From NCBI GenBank assembly GCA_016713765.1, contig JADJON010000003.1, positions 1,116,001 through 1,180,000 of the forward strand: a DNA stretch of 64,000 nucleotides, in the 5' to 3' direction. A program made the position numbers and the translations under genes. Source of the DNA: Bacteroidota bacterium. GTDB lineage: Bacteria > Bacteroidota > Bacteroidia > AKYH767-A > 2013-40CM-41-45. Positions 17,803 to 27,868 of the stretch are shown piece after piece; position 1 is the first letter of the stretch, and every line of letters begins with the position of its first letter. The notes under the pieces are model-generated. The model did no database searches and was not told the DNA's origin. It was given only the letters and a program-made list of their open reading frames with translations.

Positions 17803-19440
17803 CTAACGACGATGTCCATTTTTTACGACCAAACTGCAATGGCTACGATCACCGAACTGCAAGCGCAGCAGGTAGATTCCCTCCGGCAAGGCTCCAAGGT
17901 CGAGTTGATCGGTATGCGCGATCGCGTAAACTTCCCGACCGCTGAGATCAGTTACCTGCATCCAATCGGGAAAGAGCCCTGTGACCCGAATTATTCCGGT
18001 GGTCGGGTTCGGAAAGATGTTCAGCGTCTCCGCTCCATTTTCCCCGAGCGTTGTCGGCAAACGATCGGAAAACTGCTGCACGACTGTCGTGACGTAATTG
18101 CCGCTCAGCCAATCGGAGCGGGAGAGATACACATTGCACTCCGCATCCAGCGTCATGCCGCCGGGCTCCATGACCATGCGGGTCGTATCCATCCACCGCA
18201 CGGTCCCCGAGGTATCGAAGCTGTTAATGGCCAATACGGTTCGTTCACTATCGAGCGCGTGCCGGCTCAACACGTAAAAATCTCCTCCGCAGGCACCGAT
18301 CAGAACCGCGCCGCCGGTTCCATTTTGTACAGCGAGTGAGTCGAGGTCACTCAGGTAATCGCGCCGGAAAACGGATACACCAGCCGTATCGTATTTATAC
18401 ACCGAATAGTCGAAGTTGGTCCAATGACCACCCGAAAATGAACTGTCGGGAATCCAATAGCGGTAGTTGAACAAGAGATACGGGTTGGCACCGTCGAACG
18501 CCAGGTCCACCGGCGCGATCGAAGCGGAATCATGCGTATAGGGCAAAGACCAGACGTTTGAACCGGTCGCGACATCCAGCTTCTGCAACCAGAGTTGTCC
18601 GTTCTGTCCGTGAGAGCGATAGAAATAACCGAGTCCGTCAAGCTCCAGCCGGCTAGTGCTCGATGGAATCAGGTTCCCATTGGAGAAACGAATCCAGTTC
18701 AGGCTTCCTGCAGGACTCACGCTGAAATAATAGCTGCGGATGATCGCGGCCAGGCCGTTCCCTCCGTTTCCGGTGCAGATGATCGTACCGGCGGCATCAA
18801 TCTCCATATCCGTGATGGTCTCAAACAAATTCACCCCGACAGGACCCTGGTCCGGGATCGAGATATCCCATAGCAAGGTCCCATTCGTCGTATCGAAAGC
18901 AGCCAGCGCGAAGTCGTCACCATCCACGGGGTTCACTTCGTTGACCATGGCAACCACGAGTGAACCGTTCGGACTGAACCTCGCGATCAGCGGTCGCACC
19001 GACATATAGGGATAGGCCCAATCCTGTTGCCAGCGCAAGGTGCCGTCGAGGTTGTAGCGTCGCAGACGGAAATCCCGGTTCATCAGCGAGTCGTCATAAC
19101 CACCCAGGAAGATCGCGCCGTCGTTATCCACCGGAACGACCAGATGATAAATCGCCTGGCAACCGCTGAAACAACTATCATTGACGATCTCCCAGCGTTT
19201 GTTACCATGTACATCGTAGGCGAAGAAGCGATCGATCAACCAAAAGCTGGTCGCGTCCTGGGTATTCTGGATCGTGTAGGTGTTGCCGAACGCATCGGTT
19301 GCCGCCGCACGTAGCATATTGGCCTGCGCTGTCGGGGTTCGCTCGCTGACGGTCCATTGCAGGCGTGACTGTGCCAGACAAGCGGTCGAGATGAGCAGGA
19401 GAGTAAAAGTGGAATAAATACCGCATGGGAGACGATTCAA
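17803..19440 (-). CDS. T9SS cargo protein, propeller-like
   Basis: 545 residues starting at TTG 19440; this start gives a normal signal peptide (NRLPCGIYS, hydrophobic core, CLAQS), while the nearby ATG at 19468 is in another frame. The middle has PQQ-like or SBBP-like blades: 'TIICTGNGGNGLAAIIRSYYF', 'GGAVLIGACGGDFYVLSRH' and 'FDTSGTVRWMDTTRM' (short pieces). The C-terminal 75 residues are a sorting domain, 'LNIFPNPTTGIIRVTG' and 'LPEGIYLLRLQFGDRS', then a basic end. The function is unknown; it is predicted to be exported and anchored or released at the cell surface. Confidence 0.8.
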   Translation of the reverse strand: MNRLPCGIYSTFTLLLISTACLAQSRLQWTVSERTPTAQANMLRAAATDAFGNTYTIQNTQDATSFWLIDRFFAYDVHGNKRWEIVNDSCFSGCQAIYHLVVPVDNDGAIFLGGYDDSLMNRDFRLRRYNLDGTLRWQQDWAYPYMSVRPLIARFSPNGSLVVAMVNEVNPVDGDDFALAAFDTTNGTLLWDISIPDQGPVGVNLFETITDMEIDAAGTIICTGNGGNGLAAIIRSYYFSVSPAGSLNWIRFSNGNLIPSSTSRLELDGLGYFYRSHGQNGQLWLQKLDVATGSNVWSLPYTHDSASIAPVDLAFDGANPYLLFNYRYWIPDSSFSGGHWTNFDYSVYKYDTAGVSVFRRDYLSDLDSLAVQNGTGGAVLIGACGGDFYVLSRHALDSERTVLAINSFDTSGTVRWMDTTRMVMEPGGMTLDAECNVYLSRSDWLSGNYVTTVVQQFSDRLPTTLGENGAETLNIFPNPTTGIIRVTGLFPDWMQVTDLSGREVYAIAHTDQLDLGALPEGIYLLRLQFGDRSHCSLVVKNGHRR

Positions 19441-19599
19441 GCTTGAACGAACCTCGAAAGAATGCCATTAATAACCAAGCTGAAATTGACGGAAACCCAT
19501 TCCGGAGTGGTTAACAGGCGTGATTTTACACTCGGCTGACAGCTTTCTTTTCCAGTAAGGGTGCGCCGGATATTCCGAAGAGTACAGACCCAAGTCGGA

Positions 19600-22500
19600 T
19601 CAGTATACTACGATCCGTATCCGTTCACCGGTGCGAGCAAGCAGAACATAAACACCGCTCGCAAGACCCTGAAGGTCCATGGACGTCTGGCGTTCAGTGA
19701 ACCTAAGCATCCGACCGGTCTGATCGAACAGGCTGGCGTCGATGCTCCGACTGAAAAAAATCTGTCCGTCGTGAACGGGATTGGGCCATACCAGCAGCTG
19801 TTTCGCAACCGGAGCATTCGGCAATCCAACCGACAGGTCCACATTCGTAGAATCCGGCGTCGGGATGGAGAAGTCGCGCCAATCCGGATCACCGTCGCCG
19901 TCACGTCCATACGAATGATCGGGCTGTACATTGGTATAACAGATCTGGTCGGAGACATTTTCATCCGGTTTGATCAGGTAAACGCAATCGTTCAGACCAT
20001 TCAGCACGAACCAAAGGTGCAAGGCACCCTGACCCGGTGCTGCATCGGCCCACAACAGGCGGAAACCATCGCCGGGGATCTTGGTGGAATCGTTGTCAAA
20101 CGGGAAGCGGTACCAGGTTACCGGATTGCCCAGGGTGGCGGTGTTGGCCATGTACCATCCGGCCAGATCGATCGTGTCCGGGAAGGGGTTATACAATTCG
20201 ACCCAGGCGTCGAACTCACCCTGCTCGTCGGCGATGGTCGACAGGTTGACCGGCTGCACTTCATTGATCAGTACATTGACCGGCGTAAAGTTCCAGTTCG
20301 TTCCTCCGGGCGTCGGACCGGTAAAGGTGACCAGTACAGGATCACCATCCGCGCGACGACCATACGATTCGTCGGCTGCAAGTAACGGATAACACAACGA
20401 ATCGGAACGCGTGAGGCCGTCGGGCTTGGTGAGATACACACATGCCGGCCCGTTCGACAGGATAAAGTTGGCATGTGCCGCTCCTTCAACCACTTCATTG
20501 TCCGACCATACGAGGAACAATCCACCGGGAGGTATGCGCAGTGAATCGTTGTTGAGCGGGAAGCGATGCTTCAACGGTTGCGACGAAACATCGCTGATAT
20601 ACCAGCCGCCTAAGTCCAGCGTATCCGGATTGGGGTTGTAGATCTCCACCCAGGGATCGAAGTCGCCGTAATTATCGGCAGCGGAATTCGTGTTCACCGG
20701 CTGAACTTCATTCAGCAAGGCCGTGGCAGCTTGCGGACTGTAATTGGTTGCCCCCGGCGTCGGCACCGGGAAGTTGATCCATACCGGATCATCGTCGAAC
20801 TGGCGTCCGTAGGACTGATCAGCGGCGATCGCGCCGAAACAGATCGAATCGGAGCCCGCTTGATCCGGTTTGTACAACCAGATACAGGCGGGGCCGCCAT
20901 TCAACTGGAAGGGTACATGCAGGCTGCCTTGCCGGGTTTCATTGTCCGCGTACACCAACAAAAATCCGCCGGGCGGAATACGCAACGAATCGTTGTCGAA
21001 AGGAAAACGGTACTGTCCGGGATTCCCGACGAGGTTGAACAGGAACCAGCCACCCAAATCAACCGTGTCGGGATTCGGGTTGTGCAGTTCGATCCAGGGT
21101 TCGCGTTCTCCGAAATTATCCGTAACCGAATTCGTGTTCACGGTAAGTACTTCGTTGATGACGATCCGCTCCGCTCCTACCTGTACGTTGGTCGCGCCTG
21201 GTGTGGCGGGATTGAAGTCGATCCAGTTGTTGGCTCCATCATACGTGCGCCCATACGACACATTGGCCACGGCAGCACCAAAGCAAATGTTATCGGAGAT
21301 GGAGATCGCATCCGGTTTGTATAGATAGACGCAATCACCGGAAGCGCTCAGCCCGAATGTCGCATGCAAGACGCCCTGCTCGGGTTGCCCGTCGGCCCAG
21401 ACGATACGGAAACCGTAGGGCGGCACTTTGGTGGAATCGGTTCCGTGCGGGAAACGGTACCGGGTCGGATGCGCGGGATCGTCGCTGGCAAACCAACCTG
21501 CGAGATCAAGGGTGTCGGCGGTTGGGTTGTAGAGTTCGAACCAGTCGTCGAACTGCCCGTAATTGTCGGCAATCGTTCCGGTGTTGGAAGCCATTACCTC
21601 ATTGATCAATAAACTCGCGGCCGGGATCTCCTGATTGGTGGCGGCCGGCGTAGGCGTTGTAAAAAACACCCATGTGGAGGAAGCGTCATACGAACGGCCA
21701 TAGGATTGATCCGACAGGATCGACGGTAACCGAATGGAGTCTTCCACGCTCGAGGCATCCGGACGATACAACACGACCAGGTCGCCCGAAGCATTGAACT
21801 TGAACGGAAGGTGCAGGGCTCCTTGCTCCGCGTCATCGTCGGCCCATAAAAGCAGATGTCCGTACGGGGCGATCTTTGTTGAATCGTTTCCGACGGGAAA
21901 CTGAAAGCGCGTCGGCAGAATCAGATTATCGGTGACATAATACCCGGCCAGATCGACCGTGTCGGCGTTCGGGTTGTAGATCTCCAACCAGTCGTCGTAT
22001 TCCCCGTAATTGTCCTGCACGGTGAAATTGTTCGAGGCTTGTGCTTCGTTGATCACGACCCGCAAAGGAGCACGATAGGATGTATCGATATCGAACAAGG
22101 CTGTCAGCACCGTGTCGCTGACGAGGTTAAGCTGGATGGTCGCGTTGGTGTCGTTCGACTGCAACCAGCGTACGAAGCGGTAGCCCGGTTTTGGTACTGC
22201 CGTGAGCGGAACCGGTACGCCCTGGAAGTAATATCCTGCCCATGGAAAAACGTTGGTGGTAGTGCGCGGTGTTGATGGATCGAGAAAAACGGTATTGACG
22301 CGGATGTTCCCCTTGGCGGTATCGCTTACGTTCAACGATACGCGTCGAAACGCGGGTAGGGAAAAGGTTGTCAGGATCTGCTGCCGGCAGAATTGCTGCC
22401 GCAGGTTGACCCACCACTTCATACTGTCCGTCTGCGCCTGCCAGTTGGCGTTGCACTGCCAGCGGTCGCGGTACTCCTGCATGTAGGGTGATAACTCGTT

Positions 22501-24402
22501 CCGCAATTCGTCCACCTTCGCCTGCATGAGCGGGGGCAGGAAGTTGGTGTTCATGTAATCCGCGAACAGGTTGATCCAATTGTCACGGAACCCGGTATTG
22601 GCCAGCAGCGCGACCAGCATGGGAGATGGACCGTAACCCCTGCTGCCGAGAATCGCCTGCTGGAACATATCGTACCATGGATTCAGGTAATAGGCGGTAG
22701 TGTTGTCCATGTCCCATTGGATCCATTTGAACTTCCCATCCGGTGTACGCGGACGCCAGACGGCTTCATTCTGCCCGGGCCAGTCGCCACGGGAGAAGTA
22801 AATGCTCGAAACGTAGTTGAGCATGAAATTCTCGACGTCCATCTTCGTCTTTACGTACGCATAGTTGGCCGAATCCGCCATGTTATTCGTCGTGACGAAC
22901 TGCTCGAGCTGCGACCAGGCAAGCGTATCGCCCTCAATGGCTATGTTATCCTGCAGATCGACGATATCGAACCCGGGATTGTCCTTATCGATCAGGTAAT
23001 GGTCTTCGAAATATTCTTCGTTCCGGTTCCGCTCTCGCAATTCGTGCAGTCCCCAATATTCTCCATCGATGAAGACGACACAGGGACGATAAGCTTCATA
23101 GTCGAGCGTAGTTTTATGGAAGAACTGAGCCGTATAGGCGTCACGGAAGAGCGCGAACGCGCGATCGCTGCCCCAACTGCGTAGCTTGAGTTTGTCGAAG
23201 GAAGTAAGATAACGCGCGGGGCCCGGTGTATTCGCGAAGAAGGGATAGCGGATCTTTCCTTCCCCAAGATCGGAAGTCGCGGTGATGTCGAGGCCCTTCT
23301 GTGGACTCGACCGGGAAGTGACCCCGTTGATGGAGATCCGGAAGTTACTGTTCACGACCTGCTGCCCGCCCGGCATGAAAAACTCGACGTTCGCCTGCCT
23401 GTTCCAGTCGAAATAGTAGTTCGCCTGAAAGGTATTGGGCACATAGTTGATTCCCGGCACGTAAATGCCGATCGTATCATTGAACAGGTTGCGCGGATCG
23501 GAGACCAAAGAGACCACCGGCAGATTTCCATACCGCGTTGCCATGGCCGGATCAATGAAATACGATTGCGTGGAAACGGGGCCGGGCAGAAACGAACTCT
23601 TGAAGGCGCGCGCCCTGACCACGTTGCATTTGTAGACATTACCCAAAGGTCGGTTCCAGTCGGGCAACCAGGCGTGCACTTTGTAACAGGTCCGGATCGT
23701 GGAATAGAAATTCGTATCGGCCGCACGGCTGTCTACCGTGATCGGTCCGGTGTATGGGGTCGAATTCGCTGTCGGCTCGGAACCGTCGAGGGTATAACGG
23801 ATGGTGACGGTAGGGTCGGGATGCGACAGGGTGAAGGTCTGGGCGGAAGGATAAAAACCGCCGGCCAGCGAAAACGTTACCGGCTCGGTGACTGCGCCTT
23901 GAAAAGCCGTCGCGAAATTGTTCGATGCAGCCGGTGTGGCAACCGAGAGGTAAAACTGGTTGACGCTGCCATTCGGCAGACGACCGAACGAACGGTCCGG
24001 AGGCATATAAATGGCCAGGAGATTATCCTGTACGGCGCCGGTGGAGTCGCTCAGGTAAATGGTCTCGCCGCGCGAATCGATCGAGAAGCTGGTATGAAAA
24101 GGAGTAGTGACAGCCCTGTTCTTTCCCGAACACCAGATGCGCAGGAAGCTACCCGCATTCAGCGTGTAATTCGGAAACCGCCATTTGAACAGACTATCGA
24201 CATTGTCGGACAATCCCCAGTTCAACAAATTGACCGGCGTGGCGGATGTATTGTACAACTCGATCCAGTCGGAATAGTCGCCATCGGAATCGGTGACTGT
24301 GCCCTGGTTGTTGGACATGAACTCGTTGAAAACGACGGCTGCTTCCGATCTCTGAAGGGAGAAGCACAGGAGAAGCAACAGGAATATGCGGGGTTTTCGC
24401 AT
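19600..24402 (-). CDS. Giant CotH/lamin-tail T9SS protein
   Basis: 1,600 residues from the ATG at 24402; an in-frame TTG seven codons upstream is less likely because the signal peptide (RKPRIFLLLLLCFSL) starts at the ATG. Order of domains: lamin-tail domain (about 23-165), chitobiase C-terminal-like module ('YTLDGSEPT', about 175-275), CotH kinase-like domain (about 285-650, with 'LRSWGSDRA', 'LHELRERNRN' and metal-site 'WDMDNT'), a spacer, five further lamin-tail domains of about 145 residues ('NEV..N......DNYG.FD.W.E(L/I)YNP'), and a T9SS sorting domain ('LLVWPNPVHDGQIFFS', 'LASGVYVLLART'). CotH proteins phosphorylate spore-coat proteins in Bacillus; here the substrate is unknown. Confidence 0.88.
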   Translation of the reverse strand: MRKPRIFLLLLLCFSLQRSEAAVVFNEFMSNNQGTVTDSDGDYSDWIELYNTSATPVNLLNWGLSDNVDSLFKWRFPNYTLNAGSFLRIWCSGKNRAVTTPFHTSFSIDSRGETIYLSDSTGAVQDNLLAIYMPPDRSFGRLPNGSVNQFYLSVATPAASNNFATAFQGAVTEPVTFSLAGGFYPSAQTFTLSHPDPTVTIRYTLDGSEPTANSTPYTGPITVDSRAADTNFYSTIRTCYKVHAWLPDWNRPLGNVYKCNVVRARAFKSSFLPGPVSTQSYFIDPAMATRYGNLPVVSLVSDPRNLFNDTIGIYVPGINYVPNTFQANYYFDWNRQANVEFFMPGGQQVVNSNFRISINGVTSRSSPQKGLDITATSDLGEGKIRYPFFANTPGPARYLTSFDKLKLRSWGSDRAFALFRDAYTAQFFHKTTLDYEAYRPCVVFIDGEYWGLHELRERNRNEEYFEDHYLIDKDNPGFDIVDLQDNIAIEGDTLAWSQLEQFVTTNNMADSANYAYVKTKMDVENFMLNYVSSIYFSRGDWPGQNEAVWRPRTPDGKFKWIQWDMDNTTAYYLNPWYDMFQQAILGSRGYGPSPMLVALLANTGFRDNWINLFADYMNTNFLPPLMQAKVDELRNELSPYMQEYRDRWQCNANWQAQTDSMKWWVNLRQQFCRQQILTTFSLPAFRRVSLNVSDTAKGNIRVNTVFLDPSTPRTTTNVFPWAGYYFQGVPVPLTAVPKPGYRFVRWLQSNDTNATIQLNLVSDTVLTALFDIDTSYRAPLRVVINEAQASNNFTVQDNYGEYDDWLEIYNPNADTVDLAGYYVTDNLILPTRFQFPVGNDSTKIAPYGHLLLWADDDAEQGALHLPFKFNASGDLVVLYRPDASSVEDSIRLPSILSDQSYGRSYDASSTWVFFTTPTPAATNQEIPAASLLINEVMASNTGTIADNYGQFDDWFELYNPTADTLDLAGWFASDDPAHPTRYRFPHGTDSTKVPPYGFRIVWADGQPEQGVLHATFGLSASGDCVYLYKPDAISISDNICFGAAVANVSYGRTYDGANNWIDFNPATPGATNVQVGAERIVINEVLTVNTNSVTDNFGEREPWIELHNPNPDTVDLGGWFLFNLVGNPGQYRFPFDNDSLRIPPGGFLLVYADNETRQGSLHVPFQLNGGPACIWLYKPDQAGSDSICFGAIAADQSYGRQFDDDPVWINFPVPTPGATNYSPQAATALLNEVQPVNTNSAADNYGDFDPWVEIYNPNPDTLDLGGWYISDVSSQPLKHRFPLNNDSLRIPPGGLFLVWSDNEVVEGAAHANFILSNGPACVYLTKPDGLTRSDSLCYPLLAADESYGRRADGDPVLVTFTGPTPGGTNWNFTPVNVLINEVQPVNLSTIADEQGEFDAWVELYNPFPDTIDLAGWYMANTATLGNPVTWYRFPFDNDSTKIPGDGFRLLWADAAPGQGALHLWFVLNGLNDCVYLIKPDENVSDQICYTNVQPDHSYGRDGDGDPDWRDFSIPTPDSTNVDLSVGLPNAPVAKQLLVWPNPVHDGQIFFSRSIDASLFDQTGRMLRFTERQTSMDLQGLASGVYVLLARTGERIRIVVY

Positions 24403-24522
24403 GATCAGATTAACAGATAACAACCCGTAAAGTTCCTCGCTGGAGGGCTAGCCGGAACATCGGGAGTCAACGGCTTTCACACAAGCGCGTGTCAGCAGTA
24501 CGATTAGCGACAAGAAGGCACC

Positions 24523-26100
24523 TCAAGGCCGGATAATGCTAACCGCCTTCGTGCGCAGGACACCATCGGCCCGTAAACTCAACTGGTAGCGACCCGATTC
24601 GAATCCTTCGATCTGAATGGTGGCGTGCTGCAAACCGGAGGTACTTCCAGCGTCCACTTGAGCCTTCCAGACAATTCGTCCGATAGGATCAGTGAGTATC
24701 AAGATAGCGCCGGAGGACTTGGGTAGGAAGTAATCGAAGTCGAGGCGATCGCTTGCAGGGTTAGGATAAGGGGAATTCAACTGCGGTGTATGGGCAATCG
24801 GACTTGCCAGTGGAGGAAGTCCGGTCGCGACTACGTTGCTGTCGATGATGATGTTCTCGTCGCCCGGCAGGTAATAGGTATAGCTGAAATAGACGAGCAT
24901 CATCTCGTCGGTGGTCGCTTCACCGAGAAAGACCGGCGCAGGTGGATCGTTGGGGTTTTCCGGATTGTTGGTGGTATTGTCGTAAAAAGCTTCCGAGTAC
25001 AGGGTGGTGCCGGCAGGCAGGTGGAGAACGCGAGGAAAGGTGTAGAGTCCCTGCCAATGGAAATCCCATTCGGGGATGTCGATGAACGGGATCGTATCGT
25101 TGGAGGACGTCACCCCGAACGATCGTATGCTGCGTCCGATCAGGTGCATGTGCGGGCCAACGGAAAGGGCCGAAATACCGAACGGCAACTGGTAATGAGC
25201 ATAAAACGTGCGGACGGAATCAGCGGGAATGTAGAGTGGACCATTGTCGAGGTTGAAGTGCGACAGGGGCGATGCGATGTAGACCCGTCGCAGCGGACCG
25301 GGGTTCAGCCGGAAGCGCACTTCGGTGGAATCGGTCTGCCCAATGGTACCACCGGGATAGTGGACCTGGAGAATGATATTGGTGTTCGCCGGCAGCAGGA
25401 TGCCCATGCCGTTGGGTTGGGACATCATCCCCTGTCCGGGTACCCACACACCGATCAGGTTGGAACTCGAAGATCCGGTTCCTCCAAAGTTGGTGTAGCC
25501 GGGACCGGGATCGGCGGCGTCGAGCTGGGCCGGAACGCCGGAGGTGTCTTCGAAGATCAGGACATGGTGTACGATACCCCGGTTGCCCGGCAGCGCTTCG
25601 ATTTGCGTGATGTACTGATCGGCGGATAATCCGGTCGGGATAACGAAGCAACGATAGAGATCCGTCGAAGTGTTTACCGTATAAGGAGTCATGCGACTCA
25701 CCAGATCGGGATTCTGGAGTTCCGCGAGTCCGGAATAGACCGGCGGATCGGGAGCCAGCGCCGTATCCCCTTCGGGTGCGCCATCGGTCAGCCAATCGGC
25801 AATGCGATCGCGATCCGACTGACTCAACACCCGTTGATGCGCAAATCCGCTATAAGTGGGATCGGGCGGCCAGGGCGGCATCGTGCGGTCGGCTACCGCA
25901 TCGGCGATATCATTCGCATTGTCATAGGCATCCGCATAGCTCATCAACGAAAACGGCGCGATGCCGACAGCATTGTGACAGGATGTACAGTGCGCGTAGA
26001 GGATCGGCGCCACGTGCTCGGACCAGGTGGTCGTTTGCGCGAAAGCCGGGATAAGAGACAGGCTCACCAGCCAGGTAAGAATACCGGTACGAAGGATCAT
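24523..26100 (-). CDS. Cytochrome c / copper monooxygenase fusion, T9SS cargo
   Basis: 525 residues, signal peptide about 1-21. A heme-c site C38-T-S-C41-H42 lies at the start of a small cytochrome domain, with a probable axial Met in 'TMPPWP'. The rest resembles the two-domain ascorbate-dependent (type II copper) monooxygenase: 'VHHVLIFEDTSG', 'LQVHYPGGTI' and 'GPHMHLIGRS' supply the His ligands seen in PHM/DBH-like enzymes. A T9SS sorting domain ends the protein ('YPNPASDRLDFDY', 'FESGRYQLSLRA'). The heme domain could feed electrons to the copper site in place of ascorbate; this is inference. The substrate is unknown. Confidence 0.82.
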   Translation of the reverse strand: MILRTGILTWLVSLSLIPAFAQTTTWSEHVAPILYAHCTSCHNAVGIAPFSLMSYADAYDNANDIADAVADRTMPPWPPDPTYSGFAHQRVLSQSDRDRIADWLTDGAPEGDTALAPDPPVYSGLAELQNPDLVSRMTPYTVNTSTDLYRCFVIPTGLSADQYITQIEALPGNRGIVHHVLIFEDTSGVPAQLDAADPGPGYTNFGGTGSSSSNLIGVWVPGQGMMSQPNGMGILLPANTNIILQVHYPGGTIGQTDSTEVRFRLNPGPLRRVYIASPLSHFNLDNGPLYIPADSVRTFYAHYQLPFGISALSVGPHMHLIGRSIRSFGVTSSNDTIPFIDIPEWDFHWQGLYTFPRVLHLPAGTTLYSEAFYDNTTNNPENPNDPPAPVFLGEATTDEMMLVYFSYTYYLPGDENIIIDSNVVATGLPPLASPIAHTPQLNSPYPNPASDRLDFDYFLPKSSGAILILTDPIGRIVWKAQVDAGSTSGLQHATIQIEGFESGRYQLSLRADGVLRTKAVSIIRP

Positions 26101-26305
26101 GAGGGGGTGTACTTATCCCTTGAAGGTACAGATTCTTCCGGAATCCGTAATGAAGGATCGCCGGGCACGACGGGGTAAACCATTCGACCTGCAAACGTTT
26201 CATCGGTGGTGACCCAACGAGCACAGAATGCACCATGCGAAACCAGTTCCGCGGGTCCGGGAGCTATCAAACCTTCCCTGCCGGAAAAACTGCTGCGTTC
26301 GTGTT

Positions 26306-26809
26306 TTAGGGATAGCAATAAGGTTCGTGTGCGTCAATCATGCGCCGTATGTTCTCCAGAACCTGGTTCATGTATCTTTTCCAGAACAACTTCGCAAACA
26401 ACCAATTCAATGGATATAAGATCGGATTCCGGGCGTAGAGGGTGTAGGTGTAATCGACCAGAATCCTGCCCTGCTCTGCCGGTGTAGTCCGCCATTCGCC
26501 CACAAACTTGTAGAAGCCAAGCATCCACGCCTGAAAATCGCTTACCTCGATCTTCCAGTAGGTATTCTCAATACGCGAAACGACTCTATCGACGGAACCG
26601 AAGCCCCCTTGGTGCGTCAGGGATTTCTCGACGAATACTTTCTTGGTGGAACCCGGCTGTCCCCACTGCTCATCGTCGGTGCAGTGCGTCACGCGGGGCA
26701 TTATGCCAAAGCCCGTGTGTACTTTAGTCACGTCACACAGCATCGGTGTTTTAAATGCACGTTCAAGCGAACTCTTATAGTAGGTTTTTACATTAACGCT
26801 AAACTCCAT
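26306..26809 (-). CDS. SRPBCC-fold protein
   Basis: 167 residues that begin 'MEFSVNVKTYYKSSLERAFKTPMLCDVTKVH', a typical first strand and helix of the SRPBCC/polyketide-cyclase-like fold, with a long terminal helix (WLFAKLFWKRYMNQVLENIRRMIDA region). A central 'FYKFVGEWRTTP' strand also fits. No catalytic residues can be named. It stands alone, more than 190 bp from both neighbours. The function is unknown; ligand binding is the usual role of the fold. Confidence 0.75.
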   Translation of the reverse strand: MEFSVNVKTYYKSSLERAFKTPMLCDVTKVHTGFGIMPRVTHCTDDEQWGQPGSTKKVFVEKSLTHQGGFGSVDRVVSRIENTYWKIEVSDFQAWMLGFYKFVGEWRTTPAEQGRILVDYTYTLYARNPILYPLNWLFAKLFWKRYMNQVLENIRRMIDAHEPYCYP

Positions 26810-27004
26810 GGATCCAGGCGTATGATATCAGTATTGTGTGCATTCAACTTTAAAGACCAAAGGTATGGATGAAATGAAACATTTCCAGAAGCAGGGAAGT
26901 GTTGGCCGCATCAGGGCAAGAATGTGACCCGGCCTGGGGCGCGGCGCAAGCAGTGCAAACATCGCATCGCTGATCGCCTTAGGCGTTATCGCTAAACGAT
27001 TCGG

Positions 27005-27700
27005 CTATGGCGTATGCACCGGGGGGAAGCGACGCACTAGAAAATAGTTTACAACAAGTACCGCTAACTTTGGCGCCATCAGCATCGTATAAAATGCCAG
27101 ATAAGAAATGGTCACTTCCGGTGGCGGAGCTGCCAACATGAAGAGATGCTGTCCTGAAGCCGAATCGGGGAATACAAAGTTCTGCACGTAGTTCCAGCCA
27201 AAATGAATTGCGAAAGGCAGGAGTATGGAAAAAGTTCTGGCGTACGCATAGGCCAATAGGAGTCCCATCGTAAAAGTGAACGAGAAGACGACGATCATCT
27301 GTGTCAGGTTTCCGAAGACTCCCGCGTTCATCCAATGCAGCAGCGCGAAGAGAACCGAGGAAACAACCACGGCATTTCTCCGGCCGATTCTTCGGATCAG
27401 GATATACAACAGCGCGCCTCTGCAGAGCAGCTCTTCCGTCAAGACCGTCCGGACCTGATACCAGCTCTCCTGTAATACCGAATTCAGTGTCAGGGAAGGC
27501 GCAAGCGCATAAACTTCCTTCACGAAATACATACGAAGTAAATATGCCGATACCGATACGACCGCCGAAGTAATCAAGAGCCATAGGAAGTACTTCGATC
27601 GCTGCACGGTCGGAGTCAGTCCCAGAACAGCCAGGTCCTTTTTCTCCAAGAACCGAAGCAGCAACCAGGAGACCGCCAGTAAACCGATCAGTTGCAGCAT
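27005..27700 (-). CDS. CPBP-family intramembrane protease
   Basis: 231 residues, about seven hydrophobic segments. The three CPBP (Abi/CAAX protease) motifs are present in order: EExxxR as 'EELLCRG', FxxxH as 'FALLHW' and HxxxN as 'HFGWN'. The family includes the eukaryotic Rce1 CAAX protease and bacterial proteins tied to bacteriocin self-immunity or to cleavage of membrane signalling proteins. No bacteriocin-like precursor lies next to it. The terminal 30 residues are basic and proline-containing ('RRFPPVHTP'). Confidence 0.9.
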   Translation of the reverse strand: MLQLIGLLAVSWLLLRFLEKKDLAVLGLTPTVQRSKYFLWLLITSAVVSVSAYLLRMYFVKEVYALAPSLTLNSVLQESWYQVRTVLTEELLCRGALLYILIRRIGRRNAVVVSSVLFALLHWMNAGVFGNLTQMIVVFSFTFTMGLLLAYAYARTFSILLPFAIHFGWNYVQNFVFPDSASGQHLFMLAAPPPEVTISYLAFYTMLMAPKLAVLVVNYFLVRRFPPVHTP

Positions 27701-27868
27701 TGCTTTATTCCAGAATATTGAGGTTGGAAATGACGATCACTCGCCGCTATATAACACACAGTGGTAGCGTATAAAACAATAAGCGGAGAAGCGCATCCTT
27801 GTATATACTGTTAGATAAAGCAAACAGGTCGGCATGGAAATGCATCCCATCCATTTCCCTGCAATGCA

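Noticed and set aside
26975..26985. CGCCTTAGGCG palindrome as a possible attC core
   Set aside because: There is no matching R''/L'' pair, no GTTRRRY core at the expected spacing, and no integrase in the window.
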